Source: Nemophila menziesii (taxonomy: Eukaryota; Streptophyta; Magnoliopsida; Boraginales; Hydrophyllaceae). From it: a stretch of DNA of 64,000 nt. The translations under genes and the position numbers were made by a program. Below are positions 24,176-37,904 of this stretch, piece by piece. The notes below the pieces were generated by a model, which saw only the letters and a list, made by a program, of their open reading frames with translations, did no database searches and was not told the DNA's origin. The stretch lies in the NCBI GenBank assembly GCA_029959085.1, contig JARWIR010000050.1:310001-374000 (forward strand), read 5' to 3'. How positions within the stretch are numbered: position 1 is the first letter of the stretch; each line of letters opens with the position of its first letter.

Positions 24176-25985
24176 TTACGGCGGCACTAGCGGTGTTCGG
24201 CGGTTCGGAGATCGGTAGTGGTTGTGGTTGTGATCGGAGTTGGAAACTATTGATACTCTGTGAAGGAGGAGGTCAGCAAAATGGTAATAGAGTAGAGAAA
24301 AAAATTATAAGGGAGGAGAAAGAAGTATCTATTTTTGTTTTATATATACTTTAAGATTGTTATTGAAACACAAGGTGTCAAAGGTTTCTTTCAAGAATAG
24401 TTGATTAGAGTATTACTTATTGGGCAAGTAGATGGTCTCAAGACCACATGAGTAATTCACCCTCTAAAATTTGACAAGTCATAATTATGTTTTTTTCTAT
24501 TTTTTAATGTTCAAGTTTCCTATAATTAATCGTAGTAACATGAACTAGATATAGTTTTTTTTTTAAATTCAAACTAATAAATAGTGTTCAAGAACTCCCG
24601 CTTAAGATTTTTAACCTTCTAGAAAATGGTCTTAGAATTAGTCGAAACTAAGATATTTTAGAAAGTTTGGGAGGTTCTTAAGGTTATATTAGCATGACTT
24701 ATTAAGTTATGTCTAATTTATTTCTTTTCCTGAACATACAGTCTAACCGATACTTAGGCCATTTTAGAAAGTTTGTGAGGTAAATTAAGCAACTCAACTC
24801 AATAGTGGAAATAGGTTGTGGTATCTCTCTTCCCTCTACCCGTAGGGAACTCTTACTCATTTTAATCAAATTTGATGTTATTTTTTCTTTTTTTCCTTGG
24901 GTTAATTGTTATCGTGGATTTAGCCACACATATGGCATTTTTTTGGTTAGATTTTGTTTAAAAGATGTTATTATGGTGGTCTCTTAAAGGCATCCGATTA
25001 TTGGGATTTTATATGGGTTAGGGTTTAGGATGAGAGTCGGAGTGGAGAGGGTAGCAGCTTCTTGTGAAGGATGCAAGTTTTATGACCATCATGGTACTCA
25101 TTGTGGGCTAGTGGTTGAGTGGAGAGAGTCGATAGTTGTGTAGATGTAGAAGTCGGTCGGGTCAATGTGGTCTTAAAGGTTATCAGAATTAGAGAACCAA
25201 GGATTTCAGGTTGCATGGATAGTGTATAGTGTGTTGAAAGTAACAGGGTGGTGTTCAACAACGTGGGACAAAAACAACGGGACATGGTTGTAAAATTGGG
25301 TTCAGGCTTCGTGGTTGAAATGGCATGGGGGGTCTCTAGTTTTCACTAGTTGTTTTGGTTGATGAAATTGAAGTAGGTAATGGCCCTACAGGGTGGGGCA
25401 AAACTACTTTGTTGGAGTTTGGTATAGATTATACATGTTTGGAGGATATGGTAAGGTACGTACATGGTGTTCCCTAGAGATGGTACTTTTGAGTGGTTTA
25501 CGAGCTCAAGTGATCTAGATTAAAGCTGTTGATTACTAGGCATAGTTGCACAAAGATGTCTAGTACAAATTATACAAAGTTTGTGCCATTTTATCCATTT
25601 TTGGAGGAGGAATGAGTATTTTAAGAGGATATTTAATAAATGGAAAGCAAATTGTCATTTCCTGAAATAGTTTTATTCGAGTCATAGAGGATGCTATAAA
25701 TTTTGTGAGATAAGACACAACTTATAGAAATTTGGAGAAGATGGTTTCTTTAGTTGACGTTAGGGCTTTGTATGGATATTGGAAGGATAGCTATTGTGTG
25801 TTAGAGTTGGTTGAGGAGGAAAGGGTTTATGCCATTAATCTATGCTGAATTCGGGAAAAAGTTGGTATTTCTCACCCGAAAGGAAGGTTTAAGTTGAGCA
25901 ACTCGTTACTTGCTTGATACTCTGTCCTCCAAACCTATTGGGTGTGCTATTAGGTAGGATTTGTGGTGTTTTATACCACTGCATG

Positions 25986-26240
25986 TCACAGTTGCACTAC
26001 ATCAATCGTGATTTGGTACATCCATCTGGTACTTTGATATTTTATCGCTTTTGACAATTTAATGACGGAGGAACCAAGATATTGGATGAGTTGTTTCTCT
26101 AAAGACTTACCTTTACCTTTACCTTTAAAGAAGGATCGCGATTCTTGAAAATCATCTCCTGCGGTTTGAAAATGACTTTGTCTATATATATTAGAAAGGT
26201 CTCTTTGCATTGGGGTTGCTACCTGATCAAGACTATACAT
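25986..26240 (-). other. Module B open frame, R2 version
   Basis: Counterpart of 8481-8699 with several substitutions and a C-terminal extension created by loss of the stop codon. The lost stop supports a non-functional frame. Confidence 0.2.
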
Positions 26241-28019
26241 ATTGTTTCATGCAAACCATGGTTACTCACCGAAAGATGGAATCCCGGCACTTCTATCATC
26301 AAGATACTTTGAAACTAAAATATATTCAAATAGAGTTGTAAATGAATAGTGCACATACCCTTACTATTGACATGCGGACATGTACATGAGCTCAATAAGA
26401 CCTATAGCCTCCAAATATTATATTGTCATATAAGGGGGTGCCAACAAGTGGGATTACCATACGGTCCTCATTAGAAATGTTTTTCAGGGTGTTGTAGACG
26501 AGCCTTCACTAATTATGAGAAGAGGGCCTTATTGGATGAGTAATGCACTAGTTGTTTGGAATCTTTGGTCTGGTATTCTAGGTATATTATTCTAGCAATA
26601 CTTTCAAAAAATCCTCCTTAAATGAAGCTTCTACATATGGAATGTGAGCATGCAATAAAGGTATCATTGTGCATATAAAAGGTTGTTATTTTGAGCTTAT
26701 TGATATATGTATAATTCTATAGATGCGTAACTTGATAAATGTAATTAAGTATGAAAATTAAATATTTCTATCAGATTGGAATGTTGGAGCTAGACAAAAA
26801 TATATTCGAAAAAGTCCATATGTCGAGATCTGCGTTATAGGTTTTAAAATTACAAACCTACATAAATTTTTTCTCCGATGTCTTATTAAGGCAAATCGAA
26901 GATAAATATTATTTAAGGATTTTATGGGACAATATTTTTTAATTTATAATACCAAGCCCGATCCAAAAAGGAAAATTATGCTAAAATAAGGATATAAATC
27001 GTGTCTCTTTAACATCAATTTCATGTATTCGGAAATTAAAAATTTACAAAATCATAAATTGATTGCACTATACATACATGAGAATGTTTTCAAAGGGCTA
27101 AATGGCTTGATTGACTAGAAACACAAGTTTGGAGTTGCAATATACATAAATGGAAATATTCATTGCGGAAATTAGGGTACTAGCTAAATAAATACATGTA
27201 TTTTAAATGTTCAAAATTACTATTACATGTAAACTTAAAAGTTATTTTGATTTAACGTATAGATAAATAAAAAACATACATGGAAATAATTAACAAGAGC
27301 AAAAAAGATAATCAAAAGAACAATTTATTAAGATTAAAACGTTCAAATTGTTTTTTTCATTACGTTGAGGAGTTATAAAGTTCCTGATCTTCCAATCAAT
27401 TATAGATTTTGTATGTGGCTATCAAAATGATCAAAAAATTTATACATGATCTTATTCTTGCATGGTCTAAGTCCATAAAACCAATTATTAGACAAGGCAA
27501 ATCTTCCAAAAACTGCACCTCTAAGCATGCAAGTTCAAGTGCATTTACATGAATTCTTGCTTGCGAAAAAGACTTAATTCGCTCCTCCAGTACAAAACTT
27601 TCATGCTCTTTAGCTAGGAACAAGATATTCCCAAAATCATTACCTCGAGGTTTGCCTTAATTTTTATTTGTACAAACCTGAAGTCTTGAGATTAAGCCTA
27701 AGGATCTTCATATTTAGTAGATGAGATTTTAGAGATTTATTGTCCTAGTGATTGAGCTTGATGTTCAATGACCTGAAATTTTTTCGACCTTAAGGTACAC
27801 AAGTGCATAAGTTCATTCAAAAATCATAATTCATTCGCATCAATTATCACAAGCCAATAGATACATTACTCTAACTTGAAAATTCTTTTTACAACGAAAA
27901 ATCTATACATTTTATTTACTAAGTTATACCTATTTAACTCAATCTTATTCAAAATTTTTGTCTACTTTACTAATTGTCCAGGGTGAATATTTTATAGAAT
28001 CTAAATTTTTGTTTCTAAA

Positions 28020-28053
28020 GAGTACTCTAATTGTCCAGGCTACTTTACTCTAA
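28020..28053. other. Deletion with templated filler in module C, R2
   Basis: Relative to R1 (10464-10698), about 235 bp are replaced by about 34 bp. The replacement contains 'ctaattgtccagg' and 'ctactttact', both present just upstream at 27962-27981 but in the opposite order. This is a locally templated insertion at a repaired break. Confidence 0.75.
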
Positions 28054-28438
28054 TATTTTTTCTTTTTCAAAATAACACAAGAATAAACATAAGTTTGAAA
28101 GTAAAAAAAATAAACTCACCTTTCTGCCCAGTAAAATTATTAATCTATAATTGAAATATAATGACCATAGACCTAATATGTTAATCGATAAAAAGAATTT
28201 TTTTTATTAGAGATTAGCTTGTATAGAAAATCACATTTATCAGAAAAAGAGAAAGCGGTGAGGATGACCGAATAGAGGATGAAGAAGTTGAATCAGAAAG
28301 AAGAAGATAATTACTTAGATGTGAAGAGTGGTATCACTTTTAAGATTGGTAATGTTTATCTATACTTAAAATGGAGGTTTGGAGCTACGATTAGTGTTTG
28401 GACTATGAAAGTTAAAAATATTATTGTATTTGGTTTTA

Positions 28439-28441
<3 letters not shown>

Positions 28442-28486
<45 letters not shown>

Positions 28487-28499
28487 TATATTTATATAT
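28442..28499. repeat. (TA)n microsatellite, module C, R2
   Basis: About 58 bp of TA with a CA and a TT interruption. Confidence 0.9.
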
Positions 28500-29542
28500 T
28501 TGAAAATATGTATATGACTTACATTTCCAATATAAATTTACATACTTGGTTAGAAATACGTAAGAATGTGACCCAATAAAAATATTTTTTTCTAAAAAAT
28601 AAATGTGCTACTTCATCAAGTTGAGTTACAAGTCCAAGAATATATTGGACATTGGTTATCAAGATTGTTAAAATCTTTTCTGATTGGGGTTGAGTTAACA
28701 GAATGTTGATTTCTTTTCTTGTTGTCTCATTCTGACAAATCTGAAAAATATGTATGAAGATTTTTTTTGAAGGTATTAAATGGAGCAATCATATTGCATT
28801 TCAATAAACTTATGATCTTAGTCTTATGGAATATTTGTTTGGAAATGATTGGTACGAAATTTAAAATGTTAATCACAATCTTCATGAAACCGACCAAATT
28901 GAAAGTGTACTGACTAACCAATTGGGTTCTGTCCGTAGATAAATCTTGTGACGTTTCTTTTCCCTATGAATGGGAGGACGTAGGTATTTCATTAGTCTTG
29001 TTGTATCATAATAAAATATATAATAATCATTATGTTAGGAAAATTTGGGACAAAATCTAATCTAGAGAGTGAGCCTCTAGTGTTGCAAGAATATGCATAT
29101 ATTGTATATATTGTATTTAGGTATGATTTCTGTTCATATTCATCGAAGATGGATCCATTGATTGATGTTTGAGCAAAGAGTGTTATAGGAATATTTTTGA
29201 TAACAAATGGAGTAATTGTAATATTCAATTGATTGTATATTTTTAATTAGGACACTTAGAAAGAGAGGGGATACATTAAAGTGGAAGGTTTTGATTTTAA
29301 TAGTTTTAAATATATTGTAGTCATGTGTTTAGTTTCTTATTAGTAAAAAAACAACAAATGGTTGGGATAAAGTGGTTATTTTTAGCATAACTTATTGGCA
29401 TATGTGGAGATTTGTCTGATAGTTAGGATTGAATTGTGGTTGTGTGGTGGTATTTTAATTTTTATAATTTATTTCAGGATGTGTTTTAAATCATTTTGGT
29501 GTAATATTCAATTGATTGTATATTTTTTATCCAGGTGATTAG

Positions 29543-29701
29543 AAAGAGAAGGGATATATTGAAGTGGAAGGGTTTAATTTTTATAGTTTTGAATATATCA
29601 TAGTTAGGTATTTCTTTTCTGAGTACAAAAGTGAAACAAATGGTATGGTGAAAGTGGTTATTTTTCGTATAAATGATGGACATAATTGGAGATTAGTGTG
29701 A
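29543..29701 (+). pseudogene. Exon-like block 'VEGFNFYSFEY', R2
   Basis: Counterpart of 12269-12430 and open over 52 codons to a TGA. The first half of the upstream remnant is damaged in R2: sequence matching 11700-11820 is missing near 29090 ('gttgcaagaatatgcatat'), so this unit cannot encode the ancestral product. Confidence 0.35.
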
Positions 29702-31698
29702 TAATTAGGATTTAATGGTGGGTGTGTGGCGGTATTTAAATATTTTTACTTTGATATTTAGTCATTTTGGTATAAAATAACTAAAATGAAATTAAGCTTT
29801 CCTCGGTGTATAATCATACATATGTCAACTTAACTCGATTTACCAATTTTTTAAAAATACATTCGAGAGCCACATTGATTTTTTTTTCCCATTATCATTT
29901 TTGACTCGGGTAAAGTTCAATCCATAATGCCTTGACCCTTAAAAAGTATTCTAAGTACAAGATCAATTATCGATCTTAATTTTATAATGTCTAAACTTAT
30001 TTATAAACTTTCATAGATTTGAAATCGATAGTTCGAGCGGCTATAATATTTAACACATTTCGACGCAACTAAGATATCATGAGATCTAATCTTACCCAAG
30101 TCAAAATGGCTCAAAGATGAATTAGAAAATGAAAAACTAAATTAATTCTTGGATATCCTAAGAAAGTATAAAAACTAAAAAAATATGTGGAGACATAATC
30201 ATGTTCATTTCTATTTCATTAAGGTAAAATGTCCCTACAATTAATTGTTGTAACATAGAAATTGAAACAAACCAAATATGATTTCTTCCAAGACTAGAAC
30301 ATTTGGTTTCACTTTCTACTAGATCAACCCATTTATAAGTAACTAAATTGGGTATATATTACAAGGGTCAAACAATTACGAAGCAACACAACAATTACCA
30401 TTGATTTTAATGGTACATTTGGAGATCGGGTGAATAAGATTTGTGAACGTCGTCTTCATCGGTATTATAATGTCTCACATGTGTATTAAAAAATAAAAGG
30501 TAAAAAAATATGTGGATCTATACCTCCATATTCTATCATACAAATCCACGCGAATTTAGAATATGGAAAGTCATAATTATATTAATTTTGATGTCGTTAA
30601 GGTTAAGAATTCCTATAAAAAAATTTGTAACATGAACTGGAAAAAAATATTGATTTCTTCAAAGACTCTTAACAATTTGTTTGATCATGAAAGAACCTAT
30701 TACTACTAGGTTCCTTTCTTCTGTACATCGAAAGAAACTAACAAAACAATAAATGTGTTTCCTTTCACCGTCAAAATACCAAAAATGCATAATCTACTCT
30801 TATCCATACATTTTTACTTCCATATGGATCAGAGCTTTTGTATACAACTATATGATATATACCCCACATGATAACAATATACACACATCCAAGGATTGAT
30901 ATTAACCTTAGTCACCTAGCCAGTATTATGGCTGTAGGAGCTAGCTAGGCCTCATATGACCATATGAAAGTATTATAGTGTTGGAGCTGCAACTATACTA
31001 GGTATATGAGGAACAGGAGGAGCGGGTAACTCCATAACCTTGTGTACTCTAATTATTTGTTTATGACGAAGATCTTCGTCAATTATAATGAAGCAATTCC
31101 TTTGATATTTAATATAGGGACTGATAGTGCTATTAACTCAACATAAATTAAGTAGGAGCCTATAATCATTTTTTATTTTAGTGACATATATTACAATTTC
31201 TGAATACTTAGTTGTAAGGACCTATATTAAAATACTAAAGATATGAATAATTAGAACTTCTTGTTACAAAGAGAGAAATTGCTTACTTAACAGGCTATAA
31301 ATGTTGGTAAATGTAATATATTGTGTTATATATTTGAAAGTTTGACTATTTTAGATTATTCAGGAACTTAAAATTACATTTCGATACATTAGAGTTTAAA
31401 GTTAATAGTTATTTTTTACACTTCAAACAAATAAATAATATTTAACGACTTCTGCCGATGATTTTTTACCTTCTAGACAATGGTGTTAGGAGTAGTCGAA
31501 CCAAAGAAATTTTTGAAAGTATGGGAGGAATCCTAAGGCAATCTTATCATGAATGATTCAATTACGTCTTGTTTCTTTCTTTTCCTAGAAATATAGGTTA
31601 GGTGATGCCTAGGCCATTCTAGAAGTTTTATTAGGTAAATAGAGTAACTCAATATAGGGATGAGGTGTAGTATATCTCTTCTTTCTTAGGGTTTCAGG

Positions 31699-32430
31699 TA
31701 GGGGTGAGCAAAACAAAACCAAAAAACTGAACCGATCCAAAAAAACCGCAAAAGTCAAACCAATAAAACCAAAAACCGACAACAACGTTCGGTTCGATAT
31801 TAACTTTTTCAAAAACCGAAAAAGTTTGGTTCGGTACGGATTTTCTATGCTAAACAAAACCGAAAAGATACAAAAACTAAGATATTCTAGAATTTAATTT
31901 CTATCTGAAGAGATTATTTCAATGGGATGGACAATAAAGTAAATTTTGAAAACAAAAAAACTCATATATAACATACACCGCCCCTAAAAGTGTCATAATG
32001 TGCAACATATGTTTACATAATTCATTAGTCGATATATCTTAGAAGAAACTTCTTTTATTGAAATTCGTTGAAGGTAAAGCATACATACTATTTTTTAAAA
32101 GTATACCTTCGTAATGATTTGTTTACGATTAATGCACAATATTTGAGTTCCAAAGATGCAATTCTCGTACATGGGTGAATAACATGAAAATAAAACACTT
32201 AATATATGAATTTTTTAGAAAATAAAATATCTCATGTAAACGACCTTGAAATCTATCCAACCATCAAACTAAACGCATACCAAAACCGAAAATATACCGA
32301 ACCGAAAACCAACAAAACGGAACCGATGAAAACCGTTTAGTTCGGTACTGGCACCTCTATAAACCAAACCATTCGCTTTCGCTTTCGGCTATGGCAAAAA
32401 CCGAGCCGAACCGAACCGTGTTCACCCCTA
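31699..32430. mobile_element. Small inverted-repeat DNA element, R2 copy
   Basis: Orthologous to 14450-15179: same ends (TAGGGGTGAGCA and GTTCACCCCTA), same flanks and 732 bp. It was therefore inserted before the large units duplicated and has not moved since. Confidence 0.75.
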
Positions 32431-32775
32431 ATTGAACATTATCATCCTCTCCTGGTGGATAGAGAAGGCGTTAAACAATACATTCCGCCATTACCGACCA
32501 CCACCAAATGTGTTGAACCCTATATTCTTACTATTCCGACGACTGCGTGGGTAACGAGGCTCCGCCGATGGTGTTGAAATATCTAGAACAATTGTTAAAG
32601 AAACTTGTCAATCAAAGGCGATATATTCCAGAACAACAAAGGACACGTGTGGTAGTTCTCATACAATATAATATCATAGAATAAATCGAAGATACGAAAC
32701 AGTAAGAGCATGTTAGTACTTAAAAAATGTTGTGTTTCCAATTTTAAAATTAACTAATGTGCATATCAACCCATT

Positions 32776-34209
32776 TTAGTTTTCAACACAATCCTGGTTC
32801 CCTCTTGAGGCGTTTTTTCTAATAACAAGAACTACAAAGACAAATTGAAATCTTCAAAAAAAAATTAAAAGATAACTGACATAAAAAACTAGATAGAATG
32901 TGAAAAATTTCTCGTCAAGCTAAATTTTATTAAATATGGGGTTTGGCTCCTAAAAAAGTTGATAGACTGTAAAAAAAATTCCCTAACACCAATTTCGCAT
33001 TGGGATCAACCAAAATACCAACATCTCTGGCTGAAAGAGTAGCTCCTCGAGCATAAAATAAAAGCTCCTCTAGCTTTAAAGACCAACTCCTATAGCATAA
33101 TAGACGAGATCTTATATCATAAAATATTAGCTCCTTTGGTATACAAAAGATCGGCTACTATGACATAAAATACCATCTTATATAACCTAAGAAAGACCAA
33201 ACCCTCTGGAAAGCCGACAACGAGATCATGATCGACCTAAATAGGCGGTTAATGGTAGAACAACGAAATCGACGAATCTATGGTAAAATACGTCTGATGT
33301 AGCCTTAGTAATAATTTTTATATAGCAATGGTAAATAACTCTAATGTAGTCTCAAAAATAAGACCGACATATATCTGGTAGATAATTTGACGCAGCCTCG
33401 ACAATGTGACTAACATAACTCTGGTAAATTAGTCTAATATAGTCTCAGAAATGAGTCTGACAAATATTTGGTTGTTAAGTCAAATTTAGCATTGGAAATG
33501 AGAAGAACGTAGATATGGTAATTAAGTGGAACTTAGCCTTGAAAAAAATACCAATTATATTGTTGGTAAGAAGGTTATCTTGAAGTATATAATTCATTGT
33601 GTCGTTAAATATCCATGTGATGACATAGTCAGCCAAAAACACCTTTTCTTGTGAAGGAGGTATCGAAAATGTTTGTGAGACCAACGTAGTCTCGACAATT
33701 AAAAAATCTTCATAAGAGTAACACACTCTCAGTAATCAAAATTGTTTTGTAATACTGACAATCTCAGTAATAAAAAACTTTTTGTAAGACCGACGTAGTC
33801 TCAATAATCAAAGAAGTTTTGTAAGACCGACGTAGTATCAACAACCGAAGAAGTTTATTAAGACCAAAAAATTCTCGATAGTCAAATGATATTTAGTAAT
33901 ACCGACAAAGCCTTGACGATAAAAGAAGCTTTGCAAGATCGAAGCCGGATCAGTAAGCAGAAATGTTATAAAAATAATAATACAAAACATATATATACTT
34001 CTTTCTCTTTGCATGTGTCAATCAAAACAAAGTATGAAAAAGGCTCGACATCACACGAAGTTTAATTGATGCCTTGACATAAAAAAAAGTATGAAGAAGC
34101 TCTGACATCAAACAAAGTCTGACAAAGACTCGACATCGTGGCATTACACATAGTCCAATAAAGTGTTGAATTCAATGAAAATTTCGATGATGCCTCGGCA
34201 TACAAAAAT
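32776..34209. repeat. 1.43-kb segment of nested degenerate minisatellites
   Basis: Present between 'catatcaacccat' and 'attagagaatattt', which are adjacent in R1 (15525). About 33290-33540 holds units of roughly 60 bp with 'ggtaaat.a.tctaatgtag' and 'tctca.aaatgag.c'. About 33720-33960 has roughly 46-bp units 'aagaccgacgtagtctca'. About 34020-34200 has units with 'ctcgacatc' and 'caaagt.tga'. Such successive non-coding repeats resemble LTR or leader regions of large plant retrotransposons, but no LTR ends, primer-binding site or polyprotein frame is seen. It may be an insertion in R2 or a deletion in R1. Confidence 0.6.
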
Positions 34210-34430
34210 ATTAGAGAATATTTGTCAATAAAATAGCCACAAACGAGGAATTGACATATTATTTATGTTCCCCAATGAAAATGGGTATAAGAGATATAAT
34301 AAGATAACAAGATAACACGAGATTACTCAAAGAACAAAATGAATAAAAATTATATTAATGTAAGAGGGACAAACATGCAAGGAAGAAGGATAAACACACT
34401 TAAAAATCTTTATTTAGAAGGATAATAGAT

Positions 34431-34637
34431 TTATAAAGGGAAAATAACAACTTGGTCTATGTAAATATGAGAGACCCAAGGGCACGCGGTGAAAGGAGCA
34501 GGCCTCAACACGAAAGCATAATAGTAATTTAAGTAGTGATGATACTCTCTATCATCGGGGAAATAACGCCGACACCAGCTCGCTTCCCCGGTGAGTCCTT
34601 GAGAACAATTGGAAGAACTAAGAACATGAAATCCCAT
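34431..34637 (-). other. Open frame 'MGFHVLSSSNCSQGL', R2 copy
   Basis: Counterpart of 15727-15990 with about ten amino-acid differences over 68 residues and a changed end. Substitutions are mainly non-synonymous. Confidence 0.25.
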
Positions 34638-34810
34638 AAAAAATAAAAAGGTGGAAGAATTCTAGTAAACACTCAGGAAAGTTAATCAAAAAAACTTTGA
34701 ATTCTCCATGAGGCACCAAAAAAGCAAACATCTTTTAAGATACATTAAGGAACGTATAATAGCAAGATACTAATAATCTATATGAGGTGTCAAAGTAAAA
34801 TACATTATAT

Positions 34811-35041
34811 GTGGTATTCGACATCTTCTGTCTTGCAAAAGAAGCATCAATGGGTAAAAGTTTACCACATATGAAGTGCCAAAAATCTTTTACAGATTAT
34901 GGAGTTCCAATAAGTCCAAACAAGTGTTTGGCATGTAAACAAACGAAAGCCCGAGGAAGTAAGTCCCCGACTATACTAAGGTTGGGAAGGCGTCCATATA
35001 TATTGTCCATATATACATTACAAATCACGGGGCTTATATGA
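34811..35041 (+). other. Open frame with Cys pairs in module D
   Basis: A 76-codon plus frame contains MKCQKSFTDYGVPISPNKC followed by LACKQTKARGSKS. In R1 the same region (about 16130-16360) has a stop in place of the first Cys ('tgctaa'), so the frame is not maintained. I do not recognise it. Confidence 0.2.
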
Positions 35042-35794
35042 GAGTATATTATACAAAAACAAATTGTTTGAGGAAAGGGTAACACAATTCAGTATCTTGC
35101 ACTATGATGAATCCACACAAAAATCTATATTCAAGAAGATATTTGGCATCTTAAGCTCACGTCTCTTACAATGAGAGAGAGATATGCGAACTTCATTTTT
35201 TATTTATTAGTTGTGCAAATAAACAATCCCTACTATTTGTTTCAAGTTTTGATTTTCTATTTCTTATGCTCTCTTTAATTTTGTTGTTGTATACTCTAGT
35301 AGAGATAAGTTTGGGGTCATTGACATACTGACTACTAAGACGTGAGTGACAGAAGTTCTCTTGGTAATTTAATGTGTTTGCGACTTTGAGTTTGACTTTA
35401 ATATCAATTTTTGTATAATTTATTTCATTGTACTTTTGCAAACTATACCATGTTATTGTTCCCAATTACTAAGAAAAGATATTTAAATATTAATAAAATA
35501 ATATGAATGCAAAAAAAGACATACATGTGTTTATTTTGAATAAAAAGTAAGACTATAATTACATAACCAATGTTTAGAAAAATATTGGATTTGTCATTGC
35601 ACCATTTTTTAAGCTTAATATTAATATTATCTAATGCCATGGTCTCCTTTGTTGAAGTGTCATGGCCAACATCTATTTTATCTCTAATACACTTAAGCCT
35701 TAGTCACGAATTAACAAGGAGAATATTTTTCTGAAAGAAGAGAGAGAGAGAGAGAGAGAGAGAAAAGTTGGGTGATTAATTTATCCTCTCACTC

Positions 35795-36625
35795 TTAAAA
35801 CTCATTAGGAAGAGCTGAATATTTCAATAAAGTTTCTTCCGGTTCCAATATGTGCAGATTATCCAATCGGGTTGTTTCACAAACCAACTATTTTAACAAG
35901 TGGATTCGAGTACCCATCTAAAAAACACTTTATTTATCTGCACAACCACAAAACATTCATATTACACCTCCAAAATCTATTTCAATACCCTTTATTTTAA
36001 TTTTATAACAAAAAACTATTAGAGAATTTGTAGGTCTAGAGAATATTTACATGTGAACACCCAAAGACTTTGAGGAGTTTCAATGATAAGAAACTATCTA
36101 CAATCAATTCTAATCCTTCATTGGATATCCTTCTACACCACGATATATCTAAATTAATCAAGCTTTTTGAAGTCCTAGCAAGCGAGATCGCAGTATTGTG
36201 GGCAACCTGTTAAAATCAATGAAAAAATAATATTAAGTCACAAGAAAATAAAAATATTTACCAGAATGCAATAATTCAGCCACATACCTTTGAAATCTTA
36301 TTTAGTGACAGATCCTGTAGATTCTGCCCTGAAACTTCCAGAAAAGCCGCAACTGCTTCATCACTGAAATGTAAAGATCATTTACATTTGCATTAACAAA
36401 AAAATAATTAAACCTAGTGATTAATTATACTATTTAAAATCAAGAATCATAAAACCCTGAATCGATTGCTCCCAAGTTTGAGTGTTTCGAGTGATGTACA
36501 CTTGTTGGCAAGATATTCCAACCCTTATCTGTCAGATACTCAGATACTCAGCATTCGAGATATTTAGCGCTCGAAGATCAACACACGTGCTCCCAATCAA
36601 TTCCAAAGCATAATTTGTTAATTTC
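35795..36625 (-). pseudogene. RAD7/RHP7-like LRR protein, last four exons, copy III
   Basis: Exons at about 36457-36625, 36288-36363, 36051-36206 and 35795-35937. Exons two and three are open. Lesions: the first exon carries an 8-bp duplication ('gatactca') and a 1-bp loss, netting a frameshift; its donor reads CAG-GG instead of CAG-GT. The donor after exon three is CAT-GT. The last exon has a TGA at 35877-35879 (CGA in copy II) besides the shared frameshift. A conserved Cys in exon three has become Phe. Confidence 0.8.
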
Positions 36626-36639
36626 CTGCATCCAAATCT

Positions 36640-37434
36640 AAAAAATGTGTATGAAGAATTTTTTAAAGGTATTAAATGGAACGATCATATTGCATTTCAA
36701 CGAACATATGATCTTATTCTTATGGAAGATTTGTTTGGAAATGATTGGTACTAGACTACAAATGTTAATCAAAATCTGGAAGAAGCTTACCAAGTTGAAA
36801 GTATACAGACTAACCAACAGGGTTCTGCTGTTATAAAAATCTTGTGACGTTTCTTTTGCGTATGAATGGGAGGAGGTAGGTATTTCATTAGTCTCATTGT
36901 GTCATAATAAAACATATAATTAATAATAATGTTAAGGAAATTTGGGACAAAATCTATGCTAGAGAGTGAACCTCTAGTGTTGCAAGAGGCATGCAAAATG
37001 ACTAATTGTAACCAATAACGTACAACATCTATCTTCACTGACTATTGTGAACTTATTCATAACTTTACAAATTCATCAACAACAATGTCAAACATTTGAC
37101 TATTCCAGAAAAATATGCATAAATTGTATTTATGTAGATTTTTTTATTATATTCTTTGAAGATGGATCCATTGATTGATGTTTAAGCAAAGCGTGTTATA
37201 GAAATCTTTTGGATAACAACTAGAATAATGGTAATATTCAATTACATGTATATTTTTTATTTGGTTGATTAGAAAGAGCGAGGATATGTTAAAGTGGAAG
37301 GTTTTGATTTTAATAGTTTTGAATATATTGTAGTCAGGTGTTTCTTTTCTTATGAGTACAAAAAAACAACAAATGGTAGGAATAAAGTGGTTATTGTTTG
37401 CATAAGTGGTGGGCATAAGTGGATATTTTTGTGA
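36640..37434 (+). pseudogene. C' coding remnant, first copy
   Basis: The cleanest version of the module C remnant. From 36640 it reads NVYEEFFKGIKWNDHIAFQR, then DLFGNDWY, a TAG, then NQNLEEAYQVESIQTNQ. In a shifted frame it continues YEWEEVGISLVSLCHNKTYN. The exon-like block at 37273-37434 is open and reads VKVEGFDFNSFEYIVVRCFF, then NKVVIVCISGGHKW and a TGA. Unlike module C proper it has only one 281-bp unit. The peptides are well formed but I cannot name a family. Confidence 0.45.
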
Positions 37435-37827
37435 TAGTTAGTATTGAATTGTAGTTGTGTGGCGGTATTTTAAGTTTTTTTAATTTCTTTTAGGATGTGT
37501 TTTTAATCATTTTGGTGTAATATTCATTGTACTTTTGCAAACTATACCATGTTATTGTTCCCAATTACTAAGAAAAGATATTTGAATATTAATAAAATAA
37601 TATGAATGCAAAAATAGACATACATGTGTTTATTTTTAATAAAAAGTAAGACTATAATTACATAACCAATGTTTAGAAAAATATTAGATTTGTCATTGCA
37701 CCATTTTTTAAGCTTAATATTAATATTAACTAATGCCATGGTCTCCTTTGTTGAAGTGTCATGGCCAACATCTATTTTATCTCTAATACATTTAAGCCTT
37801 AGTCAACAAGGAGAATATTTTCCTGAA

Positions 37828-37830
<3 letters not shown>

Positions 37831-37873
<43 letters not shown>
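37831..37873. repeat. (AG)n microsatellite, longest copy
   Basis: 43 bp of AG next to the LRR 3' end. This is the longest of the five orthologous tracts. Confidence 0.9.
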
Positions 37874-37877
<4 letters not shown>

Positions 37878-37904
37878 TTGGGTGATTAATTGATCCTCTC
37901 ACTC

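Noticed and set aside
25370..25420. Walker-A-like peptide GPTGWGKTT on the plus strand of module A
   Set aside because: Flanking frames contain frequent stops, there is no Walker B or other ATPase motif, and the A copies vary it (for example GGTTGG at 7850). Chance resemblance.
37147..37416. Minus ORFs of 89 codons at 37147 and 39243
   Set aside because: Antisense shadows of the plus-strand exon-like block VEGFDFNSFEY, which is the more protein-like frame.
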